Counted from the stretch's first letter, positions 23,650-37,179 are shown. The stretch: 64,000 bases of DNA from Manis javanica (GCF_040802235.1 NC_133166.1:2666001-2730000), one strand, 5' to 3'. Program-made: numbers and translations. Notes: a model not told the origin generated them from the letters alone.

Positions 23650-24940
23650 TGTGTTTTTCAATACCTGGGAGTACATTCATCCCATAGAACTCAGGCACAG
23701 CCCTGTGGAAGGTAGGGAAAGAAACTGGTCAAGTTAAATTTCTATCACTTTGAAAAATGGAGTCTCAGTGCTTACATTCAACATGATTTTACCCTACGTC
23801 ATTGTTATAATTAGAGACAATATCCTGACAATAGAATACTTTACATAGAATATGTTATAAACACTATTTAAACAATGTTAATTAGTATAATTCTATGCTA
23901 GATTAGTTTCATTTCAAATGTATATTAATTAAACTTTATTTATATATGAACATAGTTAATATCCTATGGTATTCACTTACCTATTTATGTCTTACCTTAT
24001 AATTTCCCATATCAGAGGGAAATAGCACAGTACCACTCATGTTTTGGAATTTGGAATATGTTTCCATAATTTATTTCAAGAAGTTATCTTTAAAAAATTT
24101 GGGGAGATATGCAGTTTTATTTAGTCTTTCTTTTTTTTTTCTTCATGCTTTTTTTAAAAATAATATTTGGGTTTGGTGGTAGTAAGAAACTATAGCACTT
24201 AGTAGTTCTAGAACATGCTTTTGTAACTTGTCACACATTTTACATTGGACTTTAAAATTAACACCTCATCATTGATATGTAACAGATGCCCCATCCTTTA
24301 GTTTGTGTAGTAGTGTTGTCTCAGTTTCAAAATGCTTTTATTTGAAAGGACAATTTTTGAGATACAAAGAGCTGATTTTGATTGATTGTGAATGCGTAAA
24401 AGAGCTTATGGTTGGAAATAGTATACCATGTCCAAGCCTAGCCATGAAAGTCTCCCATGGTTCATTGTCCTTTATCTTTTATTTTTTTTGTCTGTTCAGC
24501 AGTTGCAAACACTAGTTCTGAGACCCCAGGGGATGGTGGGTGTGTGTCCCAGGACAAATTTGGCTCATTGAATCACTGTGACACAGGTCTGTCTGCTACA
24601 TCTGCATTTGTCTATTATGTGAATGAGAAATAAACTTCTGTGCTTAGGCAAAGATTGCAGAGATTGTTATGGCCACTAGCATTATTTTAGCTACCATGAA
24701 GAGACTGCATAACTACTCACATAAAAGCTCATGTAATGCATGCATATTTAAAATCTAATTTCAATCATTAGGATTTATTTTTGTACGTGGTCTGAGGCAA
24801 AAATCTAAATTTTCATAAAACATTAACTACCATTATTTATTTATCTCTGTCCCCACTAATTTAAACATGCCAATAATGATATAGATAATCTTATTTATAT
24901 TTCTTTTGGTCTGTTTCCTAGCATTCTTAACTGTTGTCCT
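23650..24940. other. Intergenic, no gene seen
   Basis: AT-rich unassigned sequence. The open frame 24303-24515 has no family features. Confidence 0.5.
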
Positions 24941-24944
24941 ATTA

Positions 24945-25730
24945 ATTCACTCATTCATCTAACAAATATTCATTGAGTGTCTATTAAATACTAGACACTG
25001 TTTTAATTATTTGTTACCAATGAACAAAACAGAAAAATCAATCGTTCATCTCATGAAGCTTATATTCCAGTGGTGTGAGACATACATGTCCAAGCAGCAT
25101 AATATAAAGTCAATCATATTGTATATTAGTGATCATATGGCAAAATCTAGAATATATATATATTGTAGGATAAAGGAGCAACAGAGGGTCTCTGGCTTAG
25201 GTATGAGAATGAAGGTAGATTTTATTGAGAAGGTAATAGTTGAACAAAATCCTCATGAAGGTAGTTTAGAGATTAGCCATTCAAGTGCTTGAAGGGCAGT
25301 GTTCTAGGCAGATGGAATAACTAGTGAAAAGACTCAAAATGCAAGCATTCAAGGGGTGTTTTGAGGACAGATTGGAAGCCACTGTGGCTGGAGCCTAGAC
25401 AATTAGAAAATTAATGGAATATGATATCAGAAGCATAAAAGGGGATTAGTGGCCAATTATTTAAGATCATGTAAAGCCACTGGAAAACCTTTACTCTGAG
25501 AAAAATGCAGAACTGTGGGAGAGTTCCAAGCTAAGCAGTAGTACGAAGCAACATGTTCTAACGGGGCCAACTTCAGCTTTTGAGTTTAGGGTGGGTGGTA
25601 AAGGAACAAGGGTGGGAGTGAGTGATATAATTCAGGCAAGAAAGATGATTGCTAGCCCCGGAGTAATAGCAGGAAAAGTGGTGAGAAGTAGTTGGGTTCT
25701 AGAAACATTCCCCATATAGATCTGCTGCTT
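24945..25730 (-). repeat. Long L2-type LINE relic
   Basis: Begins with 'tcattcatctaacaaatattcattgagtg' type sequence, the antisense of an L2 3' end. It continues through 'gcttatattccagtggtgtg', 'agtgttctaggcagatggaa', 'actgtggctggagcctagac' and 'atcatgtaaagccactggaa' to 'gtggtgagaagtagttggg'. The order is unbroken over about 780 bp, which is long for an element this old. The open frame 25011-25292 is inside it. Confidence 0.7.
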
Positions 25731-26154
25731 GGTATGGTAGCGTCATTGCTTGGAAACACCGATCCACCCAAATTGTTGTCGCTGTTGTTTCTAAATACTA
25801 CAATGGGACTAGTTCTCACCAATGGAATGCAAACATAACTTCCTTCTGAAACTTGTAGACTCAGGTGCTTAAAATGTATAGGGAGTTTCCCTTTCTCCAA
25901 CATCTGGCAGCTGGACATAGATGCTCAAGATGCCTTTGTAAATTGAGCATTATTGAGCACAGAAGGCCAGACAACTCGAGACCCTGAATGCCAGCATGAA
26001 CCTGAGCCCCTACCACCATGTGGAATGCCTGTTTGTAAATGTTACAAGTGCGAAACAAAGTTCATAACATCATATGTTTTCGTACTTTCTCTTTTGGTTG
26101 ATTATACTAGCTAGTAATTTGTCCATATCAAGCCCCAGATCCTCAAAAACCTCT

Positions 26155-26455
26155 GTGAGTAAAATTGCAGTATTTCCAGAATCTCTTGCCTGGTTTTAGT
26201 GCATCTCCGTACTATAGGTGTTGCCTGGGAGTGGAGAGGAGCAGTTCATCTTCACATGCATAGGCAATGACAAGGGCGAGCAGGGCTTATCTGGACTGGA
26301 GAGGTTGGGTGAGGGTTCCTGCAGCCTGGTCGCGAGAAACGTTAAGAGAGCAGAAGTGGACTGCTTGGAAGAAATAAACGGGTTTCTCCCACTTTATTTC
26401 TTCCTTTGATTTTGGTTTCAAAGTTATTTTACCCTGGGATATTCCCCTACAACCT
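26155..26455 (+). repeat. LTR-like repeat, copy A (fossil)
   Basis: Homologous, in inverted orientation, to 42475-42790. Shared blocks are 'tatttccagaatctcttgcc', 'tagtgcatctccgta', 'ctggactggagaggttgg', 'gggtttctcccactttattt' and 'cctttgatt'. An AATAAA (in 'gaagaaataaacgggtttct') lies in the 3' part, and the region keeps several CpGs. Size, AATAAA position and CpG content suggest a solitary LTR of an endogenous retrovirus-like family of moderate age. The family name is unknown to me and the ends are approximate. Confidence 0.6.
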
Positions 26456-26940
26456 CATCTTTGAATTTTTAAAAAATCCACCCTACTATTTTCTGTTATC
26501 AGTTTTTCTTCTATGTTTATGAATCTCATTTTCAATTTTTATATTTATTTATTTTTTTAATGTTTGGAGTTAAATGCTTGACTGATTAATTTACATGTTT
26601 TCTTGCTTAATAATGATAATTATTAAAGATTATATTTCAAATTTGGACCATATCATATATTTTTAAGTGCATCATTTTTATGTTTTAAATTGTAATTTTG
26701 CTTTCTGCTTAGATATAAGAATTATATAGATAAATATTTTAGTTTATAAATTATTGTATTAATAATTTAATATTACTTAAACATGTACTCTTCACTGCTT
26801 TTAAAAACCTTGTATTCTTTTATATATTTTAGATATTATCATGGTTCTTTTTTGCTTTGCCAATAGACAAATGTTGGCAAATATTTAATGGTTGCTTTAT
26901 TTTTTCATTTCTGAAAAGTTAAGATTTCTGTACTAAAGAT
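26456..26940. other. Intergenic, very AT-rich, no gene seen
   Basis: Extremely A/T-rich with no recognised feature. Confidence 0.6.
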
Positions 26941-26944
26941 CAAT

Positions 26945-27415
26945 ATTATATTACTCAGCCATAAAAAGAAAAGAAATCCTACCATTTGCAGCAACATGGG
27001 TGGACCTAGAGGGTATTATGCCCTATGAAATAAGCCAGGTGGAGAAAGGCAAATACCATGTGATTTCACTTATTTGTGGGATATAAAAACAAAGCCAAAC
27101 AGAAGTAGACTCATAGGTACTGAGAAGTGACTAGTGGTTACCAAAGGGGAGGGATTGGGTCAGGTTGTGGGGGATAGAGAGGGGGTTAAAGGGACATAAT
27201 AATTGGCAATCACAATATAAATTGGTCATGGGAATGTTATACAAGGAGAATATAGTCAATGTTTCCATTACATCTTTTTACATTGATAAATAGTAACCAC
27301 ACTAACCACACTAGAGGGGGTGAGGATTTCATAATATGGGTAACTGTTGAAGTATTGTGCTGTACATTAGAAACCAACATAAGATTGCATATCCATGATA
27401 CTTCAGCTGTATAGT
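26945..27415 (+). mobile_element. 5'-truncated L1, ORF2 end plus 3' UTR
   Basis: Starts at the last codons of ORF2 ('attactcagccataaaaaga', 'aacatgggtggacctagagg') and runs into the same 3' UTR type seen at 13.0 and 30.4 kb ('gactagtggttaccaaaggg', 'attggtcatgggaatgttat', 'cactagagggggtgaggatt', 'gattgcatatccatgatact'). No poly-A tail or target duplication was recognised at the end. Confidence 0.88.
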
Positions 27416-28344
27416 ATCATGTGTAGTTGGATTTAGGGTTTCTACCTGCTCTATGTGTTTCTGAGTGTGTGTCCTGATGTGAGTGGGCAGGACAGGAAAT
27501 ATTCCATATCTTTCTGTATCCTTTGCAGCACCTACCAGAATACTTAGTGTTTCATAATTATCAGGGATGAAATAAAGACACTGTGTGTCATTTCAAATTG
27601 TTTGTAGTCTAGCATTATGAAACATGCATGTAAGACTGTGATACAATGTGTTTGTTTTTATATAAGCAGGATGAGCTCAATGCTATTGAAATAAATGGGA
27701 GATCATTAATTTTACATAGGGAGCCTCAAGGAAATGTTTATAAAGAGATGGTAATTTTTGCGTGGTTCCTTAAAGTTGATCTTGAGTTATCTTCTTCACA
27801 GCCTGCAGAGGACTTTTATTAGAAATGGAAAAATGAAAACTCATTTTCTTGCTCTGTGGAAGTTGTCCCATCTGGATTTATCTGAGCTAAATAAGAGGTC
27901 CTCATAGCTTCTTACATGGAGAACTGCATTTGCAACATAAAACCCAGAGGAACATATGAGGTATATTTAGTGTCTTGCAGACACTGGTCTTCAAGATTTA
28001 ACCTAACACAAACTTTGGTGGGAAAAAAAATAATTAATTTGCAATTGGAAGAAATACACAGAACTGTAGGTTACTCTTTAAGGTGATAAGGACAAGACTT
28101 TGGTGGATTGCAACCTCCTAGGTATAGGAGCACAGTTATTTTCTCAAGGCAGAAATTATGCTCTGAAGACCCACACAGCTCTGCTTACCCATGGTTAATT
28201 AACAGTCTTCATTCCAAAGTTTAGTTTCATTGTAAGCCTGGAGCTGATCAACATGACTCAGAAAAGAATCTAAGTGGTACTGATAAGGGCCTGTCCTACC
28301 TCTGTGACTCATCTATTGAAAGTATGATCTTTGAATGATTTTTC

Positions 28345-28450
28345 TTTATTCAACAAATATTTCTTGAACATCTATCATGTACCCAGTATTGTTATAGTTT
28401 CTGAGCTAGTACCATGAGCAGGCATTTAATGGCCTCCAATCAAAATTGTA
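28345..28450 (-). repeat. L2 LINE relic
   Basis: Antisense L2 3' end: 'attcaacaaatatttcttga', 'acatctatcatgtacccagt' and 'agttt ctgagct'. Short and diverged. Confidence 0.65.
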
Positions 28451-28847
28451 TTTCAATGGAAGAAGAATAGATTTGGGGAGAAACTAGTAATTTCCTCCAC
28501 AGGTCTTAATAAGCAGGAATAGGCTCATGTAGGACTGAAGGAGAGCCTGTATGTGTGAAGTGCAGTGGTCAGGCCAGAGAACTCACACATTTGAGAAGGG
28601 GCATAAATTGCCAGGTAACTCAAAGTGATCAAATGCATATACCACTAATATTATCTACAACTTGTTTGGCTTTACAAAGAATCTATTTCTGACCCCCAAG
28701 TCCATAAAGACCATAATAGAATATATAATGTACACCAGTTATATAGTGGAAATGAGACTCATTTTGGATCAGGAATTGAGATTTTTGATCTGTCTTGTTG
28801 TTAATAGTTACTTGTTGAGCAATAAGATGAAATGATGAATGATACCA

Positions 28848-29050
28848 ACTCTGGATTCAGGAATCTAGTCCTTGATTCATTGAAAGTGTGACCTTGAGCA
28901 AATCACCAAATCTCTCTAAGACACTAAGTTTCTTGTCTGTAAAACTGTAATAATAAAATTTATTTCAGGAGGTAGTTATGAGAATTAAATTAAACTAGCA
29001 CAGTGTTTGGCATGTACTAATTTCAGTAAATGCTGTGTTGCTCCTGTTAT
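28848..29050 (+). repeat. MIR SINE relic
   Basis: Plus-strand MIR, nearly full length: 'actctggattcaggaatcta', 'gtgaccttgagcaaatcacc', 'tttcttgtctgtaaaactgt', 'agcacagtgtttggcatgta' and 'tcagtaaatgctgt'. Confidence 0.8.
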
Positions 29051-29834
29051 TAAAATTCTCGTCTTCCTTATTTATTAGATGTGGGAGTTGAAGCAGATGT
29101 ATGTTTTCCTGCTTTGATACTCGATAGTTTTAGTTATAGGGAATAATACTTTTTCATCTTTCCCTGGAAGAAACAAGTTGCACAGACCATGAGGTACAGA
29201 ACACAGGACTGGCTTATGCAGGTTGAGTAACACCATCTCCAAATTTAGCTTGATGCAAACTCAAAACCAGTTTTGTATTTGATCCCAGGACACATTCAAC
29301 ATGACTTGAGTTTGGGGAGAAGTATAACTGTGCAAACCTGTTTTTAAGAAAACACAACTCAACAGCTGACTCTTTCTCTAGAGATGTATTCCCTCAGTGT
29401 TGTTTCAAAAGGAAGCTTCTTAATTGCTTCTTTTTTTTTTCTAAGGCAAATATTTAAGGGGAACTGGTCTTGTGGACTTGCAGTTTCCCTTTTCCCTGGC
29501 ACACATGGTTCGCCATCTTTGACATAGCCTTCACTTTTCAGTTCTGCATCCTTACCGGGAATATTTCTCTTCATTATAAGGTTGCTATAAAAATCCCTTT
29601 ATCTGGAACTATCAGATGAACTTGCATCTTGGCCTTTCTTTTCTTTTTTACTAATCAACATTAGTTAATACGAATTATTCCATGTAGGTTGTCAGTGGGT
29701 ATAGACGTATATTTGTGAATGGGGAAGAGAAAGGGAGAGAAAGAGAAAGCAAAAAATTTTCTATTGAGATTTGATTATGTACTTATTAAACAGTCTTAGT
29801 GGAAGCTACCATTTTCAGGAGTGCATTTAATGTA

Positions 29835-30005
29835 AATGCACCTTGTATTATGTGTTAATGTGTAATATCTCTTTTCATATGCACAAATACAATTAATGCT
29901 ATTATTACTGTCATATCATATTGAAGCATAGAGAAATTAAAAACAAAACAAAACAAGAATATTCATAAAATTAGTCATGGAGCCAGAATTCAACCAAAGT
30001 CTTAT
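29835..30005 (-). repeat. MIR SINE relic
   Basis: Reverse MIR order, with a 'gaagcatagagaaattaaa' block and 'tagtcatggagccagaattc' near the end. It is interrupted by a short A-rich expansion. Confidence 0.5.
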
Positions 30006-30412
30006 AATGGAACATAATTGTTTAATTAGAGTACCTAATATTTCCTCATAGTCTCAGGGAAAAAAAATCCATGTTTCTTGATAATTTAAATTGAAACATA
30101 AGAGTGATATAATATGGGAAGTTTGTGTATAGATTTTTTCCTTTAGATAGTGATGAAAATAAGTACTGTAAGGGCTTCTGAGGTCCCCAAACCTTCTACT
30201 TTTTTCCAGACTTCATATGCTCTAAGAAGGGACCTAATCACTCCATTTTTTCCTGTTAGCTCACTATGTGATCTGTTACCTGGCCAACCACCACTCAGGT
30301 TTTTACATATTGAGCTTTGCACATACTAACACCATCGTCATTTTTATATCTTCTTTTGTACTGAATCCTTGGTGCCAGGCAATCAGCTCTGACTTTCTAA
30401 ATAAGTATTCTT

Positions 30413-30690
30413 CAAGGTTACCAAGGGGGAAGGGTTAGGGCAGGTCGGGGAGAAGGAGGGCAAGGGGGATAAAGGGGCACAATAATTCACAATCACGATG
30501 TAAGTTGGTCATGGGGACAGTAGTACAGCATGAAGAATATTGTCAATTATTTTGTAACATCTTTCTAAGTAGATACTAATGGCACTAGAGGGGGTGAGCA
30601 TTTAATATTATGGGTAACTGTTGAACCACCATGTTTTACATTTGAAACCAATACAAGATCGTATATTGATGAAACTTTAATAAAAAAATC
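30413..30690 (+). mobile_element. 5'-truncated L1 3' UTR
   Basis: Only the L1 3' UTR is present: 'ggttaccaagggggaaggg', a G-rich tract, 'gtaagttggtcatggggaca', 'gcactagagggggtgagcat', 'aatattatgggtaactgttg' and 'gatgaaactttaataaaaaa'. Same family as the tails at 13.0 and 26.9 kb and same strand. Target duplication is not clear. Confidence 0.87.
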
Positions 30691-33610
30691 AATATTTGAA
30701 ACAGAATGCCATAAAAATTAAAATCCTCTTCATTTTTAAAAAAAAGAAAAGAATGCCTCTATTGCTAATCTTGAAAAAATGCCTACATGTGAAAAACACA
30801 GGTGGGCACAGGCATGTTCCTTTGCTTCAATGATCTGTTGACATATCTGTCATCTCTTCTCACATAGAGTATTTCTTCATCTTTGTATTTTCTTTCATCC
30901 ATGATGGTGTAGAAAAATATTTTCAATGATTTTTCTTTGTCTATGGACCTAAGAAACTTCTAAAATCCAATTTCTTCTTGTTTAGGGAGCTCATCTGCCT
31001 CAAAAGTTAATGCATTAAAAAAAGATAAATTATCATTGCTTGGTAGTTTATCTGTGATCTGTTCTTGTTCCCGTGGACTGCCCCTGTTCACAAGAAGCTC
31101 AAAATAATACTGTGGCACATTCACAGCACATATTCAAAAACACATTTTCTCTCCCTCCCAGGCTTCCCAAGAGTATATTCAAAATTGAGAACATAGCAAC
31201 TTGCCACAGAGCATCCATTCAACCAGAGCAGGAAAATATTTTAATATTTTAAGTATCTTCCTGCCTTATAGTAATTCTTTTCTCCCCCAAAAATGATAAA
31301 AGTCTTGAGGCTCAGGAATAAGGCTGAACAACCAGTGTAAATGATAGTGGACGTCAATGTTAAAAATGAGCGTATAACTACATTTATGTTTATGTCAGAA
31401 ATTTAAAACAGAAGTCAGAAGAGAAACCAGTGTAGAAGAATTGAGTCATCACAGGTAGGAGATGCGTAGTACCACCACCGTGTTAACACATTTACCGCGC
31501 TCTGTCTGGAGCAAAGCAACACCATCCAACATATTCTCTTAATTGCTAGGCAGAATGCAACTGATTGATCATTTCCTTTGCCTTTAGTTTGCATTCTTTA
31601 GCTTTATGAAGGTTGTGTAAGTGTCACACATGTATACTGTACACATTTGATAAATTTGTAATTTAAAAAACTCAAAACTAAAAAATATTTTCATATTGCT
31701 GACTTTCTAGTTTGTCATTTGATGTCATCTTTTAATTCTTAGACTCACAAATGTATGCCTTGAAGGTGGTAATCAAACTCCTGTGACATGAATGCTAAAG
31801 TGACAGATAAATAATTTTGGCCAGTTTATTAATACACATGCTATGAATACTGACCTGAACAACAGAAAAGTAAGTAACTACTATTGATTTAGTCTTCAAT
31901 GTAATTTAAAGGAAACTTTTCTTTACCTACAGTAGACTGATACTCAGCTGTAATTCAGTGAGATCACAATGTGTTATATTCTTTAAGCTTTAATTTATCT
32001 CTGTATGTCTGTATATCCTTAAATCCAAATGTGCATGTCAAATGGACCTTTGAAAAACTATTTGAGGGAAGAGTGAATCCCACAAAAATAACAAGAAACC
32101 TTGGGACTGGAGGTGAATGGGAAGACCCTGAGATTATATGGAAATGGTGGTATTCTTTATATGAGAAAACAAAGGATTTTAGAGATGAATTTATCAACTC
32201 TGTAACAGGTATTTCAGCCTATCCATAAATATATTCCATATATATAACCTACCCATAGAGTCCATCAAACCATAGTTGAACAAAATATAATCCTGCGGAT
32301 TAAATCAAAGGTTTTGGGAATAATCATTTGCATTTAGCCTTTGGAGGAATAAAACAATCCCATCTCCAACAAAAAAATCATTGTTCTATTGAAAAGCTTT
32401 TTCAAGATTCTCACTGGATAGAATTGTACTCTGTATTCTGCAGAATTAGAATGGTCCTTGATACCGATGGAACCTCAGTCTCTTTTTCATTTTCGAGCTA
32501 AGTAAATAAATGCTAGTTAGACTAAGTATAACAGAATTCTTTCCCACAGAACTTCTCATAGTTTAACTTTACCAAGTAAATTATGTATTTCTGAGAGACT
32601 GGATAAGATATGAAGATTTCTCTTATTATTTGATGATTGAACACTTGTGGATTTTGCTCCGTAACACCTATCAATATCATGTAAGGCACTACTGTTTTCT
32701 CAGGAAAATAATTTGTGGAATGTTATTCTGGAAAGGAAGTTCATGATACAACCTATAAATCTGCAAATTAAAATTTTGAAAATGAAATGCAGAATACCCA
32801 AGGAGCTTTCCTGAAACTCCACTGGATTTCCAAAGAGTCAATCATTCCCCAATCTCTGTCCCCCCAGTACAACTCTGTAAGAATGTATCATGGGTTAGAA
32901 AGTTTATGTATGTTAGTATATTATAAATCCTGCCATTAATCTCCCTATCTTATCTTTGCGTCTCCAGAACATAGCAGTTAATTATTTCTAGTAGATTATA
33001 ATACATGTTAGATATGCAAAAGAGTCCAGGGAATATGCATACTGCATTAAGTGTGTATAAGTGATTTACTCCCATATACTTGACTTTAATGCCTACTTTG
33101 ATCAGTTTGTCCCTGTTCAACTTAAATGGGTGTAAGGTTAGATTAAAAATAAATTTTTATCTGACATTTAGGGCTGAGGAATTCTTTGATTCAGTGGCTT
33201 CCATCTCTAAACATGGAGAATATGCGTATAGTGAAAGGGATGAGACAAAAACTGTTTTTAAATTATGTTAAAAAGAGAACTATAACAAATATCTTAAAAA
33301 ATTTGAACCTACCAAACATGCCAGTATTGGAAACAAGGGACATTTACGAGGTAGTCTTGGAAATTTGGCTAATCATAATATTTAATATGTTTCCATCACA
33401 ATAGTTTGTATAATTGCTATGTAATAAGGACTGTGTATTTTTTTCATCTAAGTCACCATCAGAGAGCCGGTTACACAGCAAGTCCTCAGATAAGATTTGC
33501 TGAAAAGAATGGCAAGCACGGTCATATATATTTAGTAAAAGAAGACGCAAAAGGGGGCATGGATAAAGTTAATCATTAATAAATAGACAATACCTGACTG
33601 TAAATTTATT
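30691..33610. other. Intergenic upstream of OR5M3, no gene seen
   Basis: Nearly 3 kb with no recognised gene. Overlapping frames on both strands at 31964-32228 and 33080-33404 have no family features. An A/T-rich end at 31615-31690 may be another small LINE tail. Confidence 0.5.
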
Positions 33611-33663
33611 TCCTTTTAGTTATCACAGCAATTTGTAGCTAATACTGACTGAGAACTGGGAAA
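33605..33663 (+). promoter_or_regulatory. Candidate splice acceptor before OR5M3
   Basis: 'ttatttccttttag' ends in AG at 33618-33619, 44 nt before the ATG. Consistent with an upstream non-coding exon; inferred only. Confidence 0.5.
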
Positions 33664-34596
33664 ATGCTTAACTTCACTGACGTGACAGAGTTTATTCTTT
33701 TGGGACTAACCGGTCATCTGGAATGGCAAGTTGTCTTCTTCATAATTTTTCTGGTCGTCTATATCGTCACCATGGTGGGTAATATTGGCATGATCATATT
33801 AATTAAGGTCAGTCCACAGCTTAACAGCCCAATGTACTTTTTTCTCAGTCATTTGTCATTTGTTGATGTGTGTTTTTCTTCCAATGTCACCCCTAAAATG
33901 TTGGAAAATCTGTTATCGGAGACAAAAACTATTTCTTACGCTGGATGTTTGGTACAATGTTTCTTCTTTATTGCCCTCGTCCATGTAGAGATTTTTATTC
34001 TTGCTGTGATGGCCTTTGATAGATACATGGCCATTGGGAACCCTTTGCTCTATGGCAGCAAAATGTCAAGGGTTGTCTGCATTCGACTGATTTCCTTCCC
34101 TTACATATATGGTTTTCTGACTAGTCTGGCAGCAACCTTATGGACCTATGGCTTATACTTCTGTGGGAAAATTGAGATCAACCATTTCTACTGTGCAGAC
34201 CCACCTCTCATCAAAATGGCCTGTGCAGGGACCTTTGTAAAAGAATATACAATGATCATACTTGCAGGCATTAATTTCACATATTCTCTGACTGTAGTTA
34301 CCATTTCTTATGTGTTCATTCTCATTGCCATTCTACGGGTGCACTCAGCAGAAGGGAGGCGAAAGGCCTTTTCCACGTGTGGGTCCCACTTGACAGCAGT
34401 CATCATCTTTTATGGAACGCTTATTTTCATGTATCTCAGACGTCCTACAGAGGAGTCCATGGAACAGGGGAAAATGGTGGCTGTGTTTTATACCACAGTC
34501 ATCCCCATGCTGAACCCCATGATCTACAGTCTGAGGAACAAGGATGTGAAAGAGGCTGTGAACAGAGTGATCAGCAGAGCATGTTTAACAAAATAA
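33664..34596 (+). CDS. OR5M3: Olfactory receptor OR5M3
   Basis: A complete 310-residue odorant receptor. It starts [17 protein letters not shown] with an N3-F-T sequon and has G-N in TM1 and [16 protein letters not shown] in TM2. The DRY motif is in [10 protein letters not shown] (116-125), loop 2 has [16 protein letters not shown]6 has [13 protein letters not shown], and TM7 has PMLNPMIY. From memory it is close to human OR5M3 along its whole length. It also shares the unusual glycine after DRYMAI (G125, codon 34036-34038), where most ORs have cysteine. Expected role: odorant detection through G-olf in olfactory neurons. An AATAAA overlaps the stop (34592-34597). It lies 5.4 kb upstream of OR5M9, its likely tandem duplicate, on the same strand. 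Confidence 0.95.
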   Translation: MLNFTDVTEFILLGLTGHLEWQVVFFIIFLVVYIVTMVGNIGMIILIKVSPQLNSPMYFFLSHLSFVDVCFSSNVTPKMLENLLSETKTISYAGCLVQCFFFIALVHVEIFILAVMAFDRYMAIGNPLLYGSKMSRVVCIRLISFPYIYGFLTSLAATLWTYGLYFCGKIEINHFYCADPPLIKMACAGTFVKEYTMIILAGINFTYSLTVVTISYVFILIAILRVHSAEGRRKAFSTCGSHLTAVIIFYGTLIFMYLRRPTEESMEQGKMVAVFYTTVIPMLNPMIYSLRNKDVKEAVNRVISRACLTK

Positions 34597-34609
34597 AATT
34601 TAGTTAATC

Positions 34610-36555
34610 TTGCCTTCTGTGTTTCATAAGCTTTTGTTCATCAGTAGATTATTGCTTAGTCCATAGTTAAGGACTTTTTACGAGAAGCTAAAAGATTTGT
34701 GCATTGAAAAGGAAACAGAAAGACTCAAATTCAGGGAAAAATAAGTAGATCTTCCCATCCTGTTGGTGTAAGTAGTCAGGATTATTTAAAAATTAAAATA
34801 CTGATTAGTGGAAGAGTTCATTGGAGCAAAGCCCAGGGATCCTCCAATTGAAATTGTTCAAATACTTAGCTAGAATGAAGATTTTGGTTTTTCTTATTCC
34901 AATACACAGTGGGTGAATTTTGGAAATATTTATCAATTTGCCTATTTAGAGATAAATTGGAACAGGAAAAAATATCATACTTTATTCATTTCTAGCATGA
35001 GGACATGAAAAATGGTGGCCTCACAAATAGCTACAACATTGTGCGATGTTTCCTATTTTTTCAATGTAAAAGGTGGTTCTGTTCAAAAACCACTGCTTTC
35101 AAAACTGTAATCCTATTCTTTTTAATTGTTGTGTTTACAAGACAAAACACAGTGTCTCTATTTTAGAGATTCTCGTAACTTCCATGCTGCAACTAAGAGG
35201 TTGCCTCTGACTAGACTGTGCCCTTCTCACGGCCTTGCCAACCGTCTTCAGTCTGACTGAAGAGTGGGTAGAATTGGTGGATGGATGTGTCATTTTGAAA
35301 GCACAGCTCTCCAGATTTCCCTTAAGAAATGAAATTGATGTTCATGTGGAATATTTTGCACTTCTGTGCCTTAGATATGGTTCTTAAATATTTTAAAATA
35401 AGTTTTGTCTTTGAAAGAAATAAGATAAGGTGGTCTATTCGTCTTTCACAACAACGTGACCTACCATCATAATATTCACATAGTTTGGTTTCTCTTCTGT
35501 ACCACATTTTACAAAGTACGAGCACGAGCCAACAAGTGTACAATTTGGACTTCCTTAAAGTCTCCATGTGCTCGGATAAATGAATAAATAAACTCCATTT
35601 TGGTGCAGAAAATACATAACTAAAGAAACACAACTCAGATGTTTAAGTTATACAATTAAGTACTTGTGAATTTATCTGAGAAGATGGAAATATAAAATGC
35701 GACTGATGCAATATGAGAATAAACATTCTTCTTTGTCCATTTTTAAGTTTTCAGTTTCCTCAAGGGAAACCAAAAATGCATATAAATTCATTTCCACATA
35801 TTGTGCACATGTCTCATGGACACTACTTTAAAGCTATTTGAATATAAACAGATTGCTAATCAGATTAAATTATAATATTACTGTATTGCAATACTATAGT
35901 TGCAAATTTAAACCCTCTAAAAATTTAAGATCAAACTTACTTAATGTTACTTTTTGGGTGAGTTAAATGTAACTTTTTTCAGCCATACAATTAGTCACTG
36001 TTGTTTGGAGAACTCTTGATATGCCAAAGTAGTTGCTGATTACCAATACATTTCAAAATATGGGCTTAGATCATTTTAATAAATATTAAGTCTGTTAGCA
36101 GGTAGATTTAAATAATCTCTGTTACCTCTTTTTCTTTTTTCCAAAAGGTGAAATGCTTTCCCTACTTATTTTTTTTGGAGAGTTAGTGTTACATGAAGAA
36201 TGATGATCTCATGGTCAATGGTTTAATCATGTTCTTGCTGTGAGTTTCCAAATTTCAAATTAGTGTCTGGGTGACCTTGGACAAGGCATGTTTTGTTATT
36301 CATGCTCCAGTTAATTTTTAGGTTGCAGTCTTTGGTATCCAAGGTCTCTCCTGGTTTAAAATTTCCTGAATCTACCTTCATTAGCAGAATTTGAATCAAT
36401 TTTGTCATTTGCTGAAAATTCGGGGTATTTTTACAAAAACCTTTTAAAGATAGATCTTATTTTATATTTATTTCTACAGCTATCAACTTCATTATATTTC
36501 AGCAGCTCCAACATAAAGTGCATTTATTTCTGTCTCTTTGTCTTTATTGCTGTCT
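34610..36555. other. Intergenic between OR5M3 and OR5M9, part 1
   Basis: No gene recognised. The minus-strand open frame 35322-35633 (103 codons) has no domain or membrane pattern that I can assign. Repeat content is too old to name. Confidence 0.5.
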
Positions 36556-36557
36556 CT

Positions 36558-36559
<2 letters not shown>

Positions 36560-36594
<35 letters not shown>

Positions 36595-36597
36595 ACA
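36560..36597. repeat. (AC)n microsatellite
   Basis: About 18 AC units with one interruption near 36590. It produces His-Thr and Cys-Val runs in overlapping chance frames on the two strands. Confidence 0.96.
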
Positions 36598-36989
36598 TTC
36601 TTCTTTTCAAATCTGCATTTTCTTGAGAGCCTGAATTTTACTTCATAATAACATGGTGCCAATGAGTTCATCTGATGCACTTTCATCCTTATTAAGGGAG
36701 AAGGAATTCAGGATTTCTGAGTACTTGGGCATTGAAGAACACAGAAAGAAACATTGCCTTAGCACAATTCTGTTCTTTATTTTCCAGACTAAATTTAAGG
36801 AGCATTAGTTTGGAATTTAAATTTGGTAGAAAACTTAACCTCATAGTTTTTTTTTAGCATTGTTTTATTTTTCAACATAGAGATGATATTAGTCACAGTC
36901 CTATAGAGGTGGTGAGATCATACTTGGGACTGCTCAGAGGAACTGCACAAATCATTCCAACTTTTTTGAAGGCTGCCTTCGAGATGGAC

Positions 36990-37175
36990 ATTGTGCTGAG
37001 AGTTAGCCCTTTATTATCTGAGAACATCACATCGACCTGTAAGACAGTAGTCTCCCCATTCTGCAGATGAGTATGGGTGCTGAGGATTGTTACTGACCCA
37101 AGGACACATAGTTGAGGTGGTAGGGCCAAGGTCTGGTCACTGATATGTCTGATTTCAAAGTTGATGCTCTAATGA
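36990..37175 (-). repeat. MIR SINE relic
   Basis: Reverse MIR: 'ccattctgcagatgagtatg', 'gacccaaggacacatagttg' and 'tagggccaaggtctggtcac' in order. Confidence 0.7.
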
Positions 37176-37179
37176 CTCC

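Noticed and set aside
25011-25292. 93-codon open frame
   Set aside because: Lies inside an antisense L2-type relic.
34377-34607. Open frame overlapping the end of OR5M3 in another frame
   Set aside because: A shifted reading of the OR coding sequence, with no domain.
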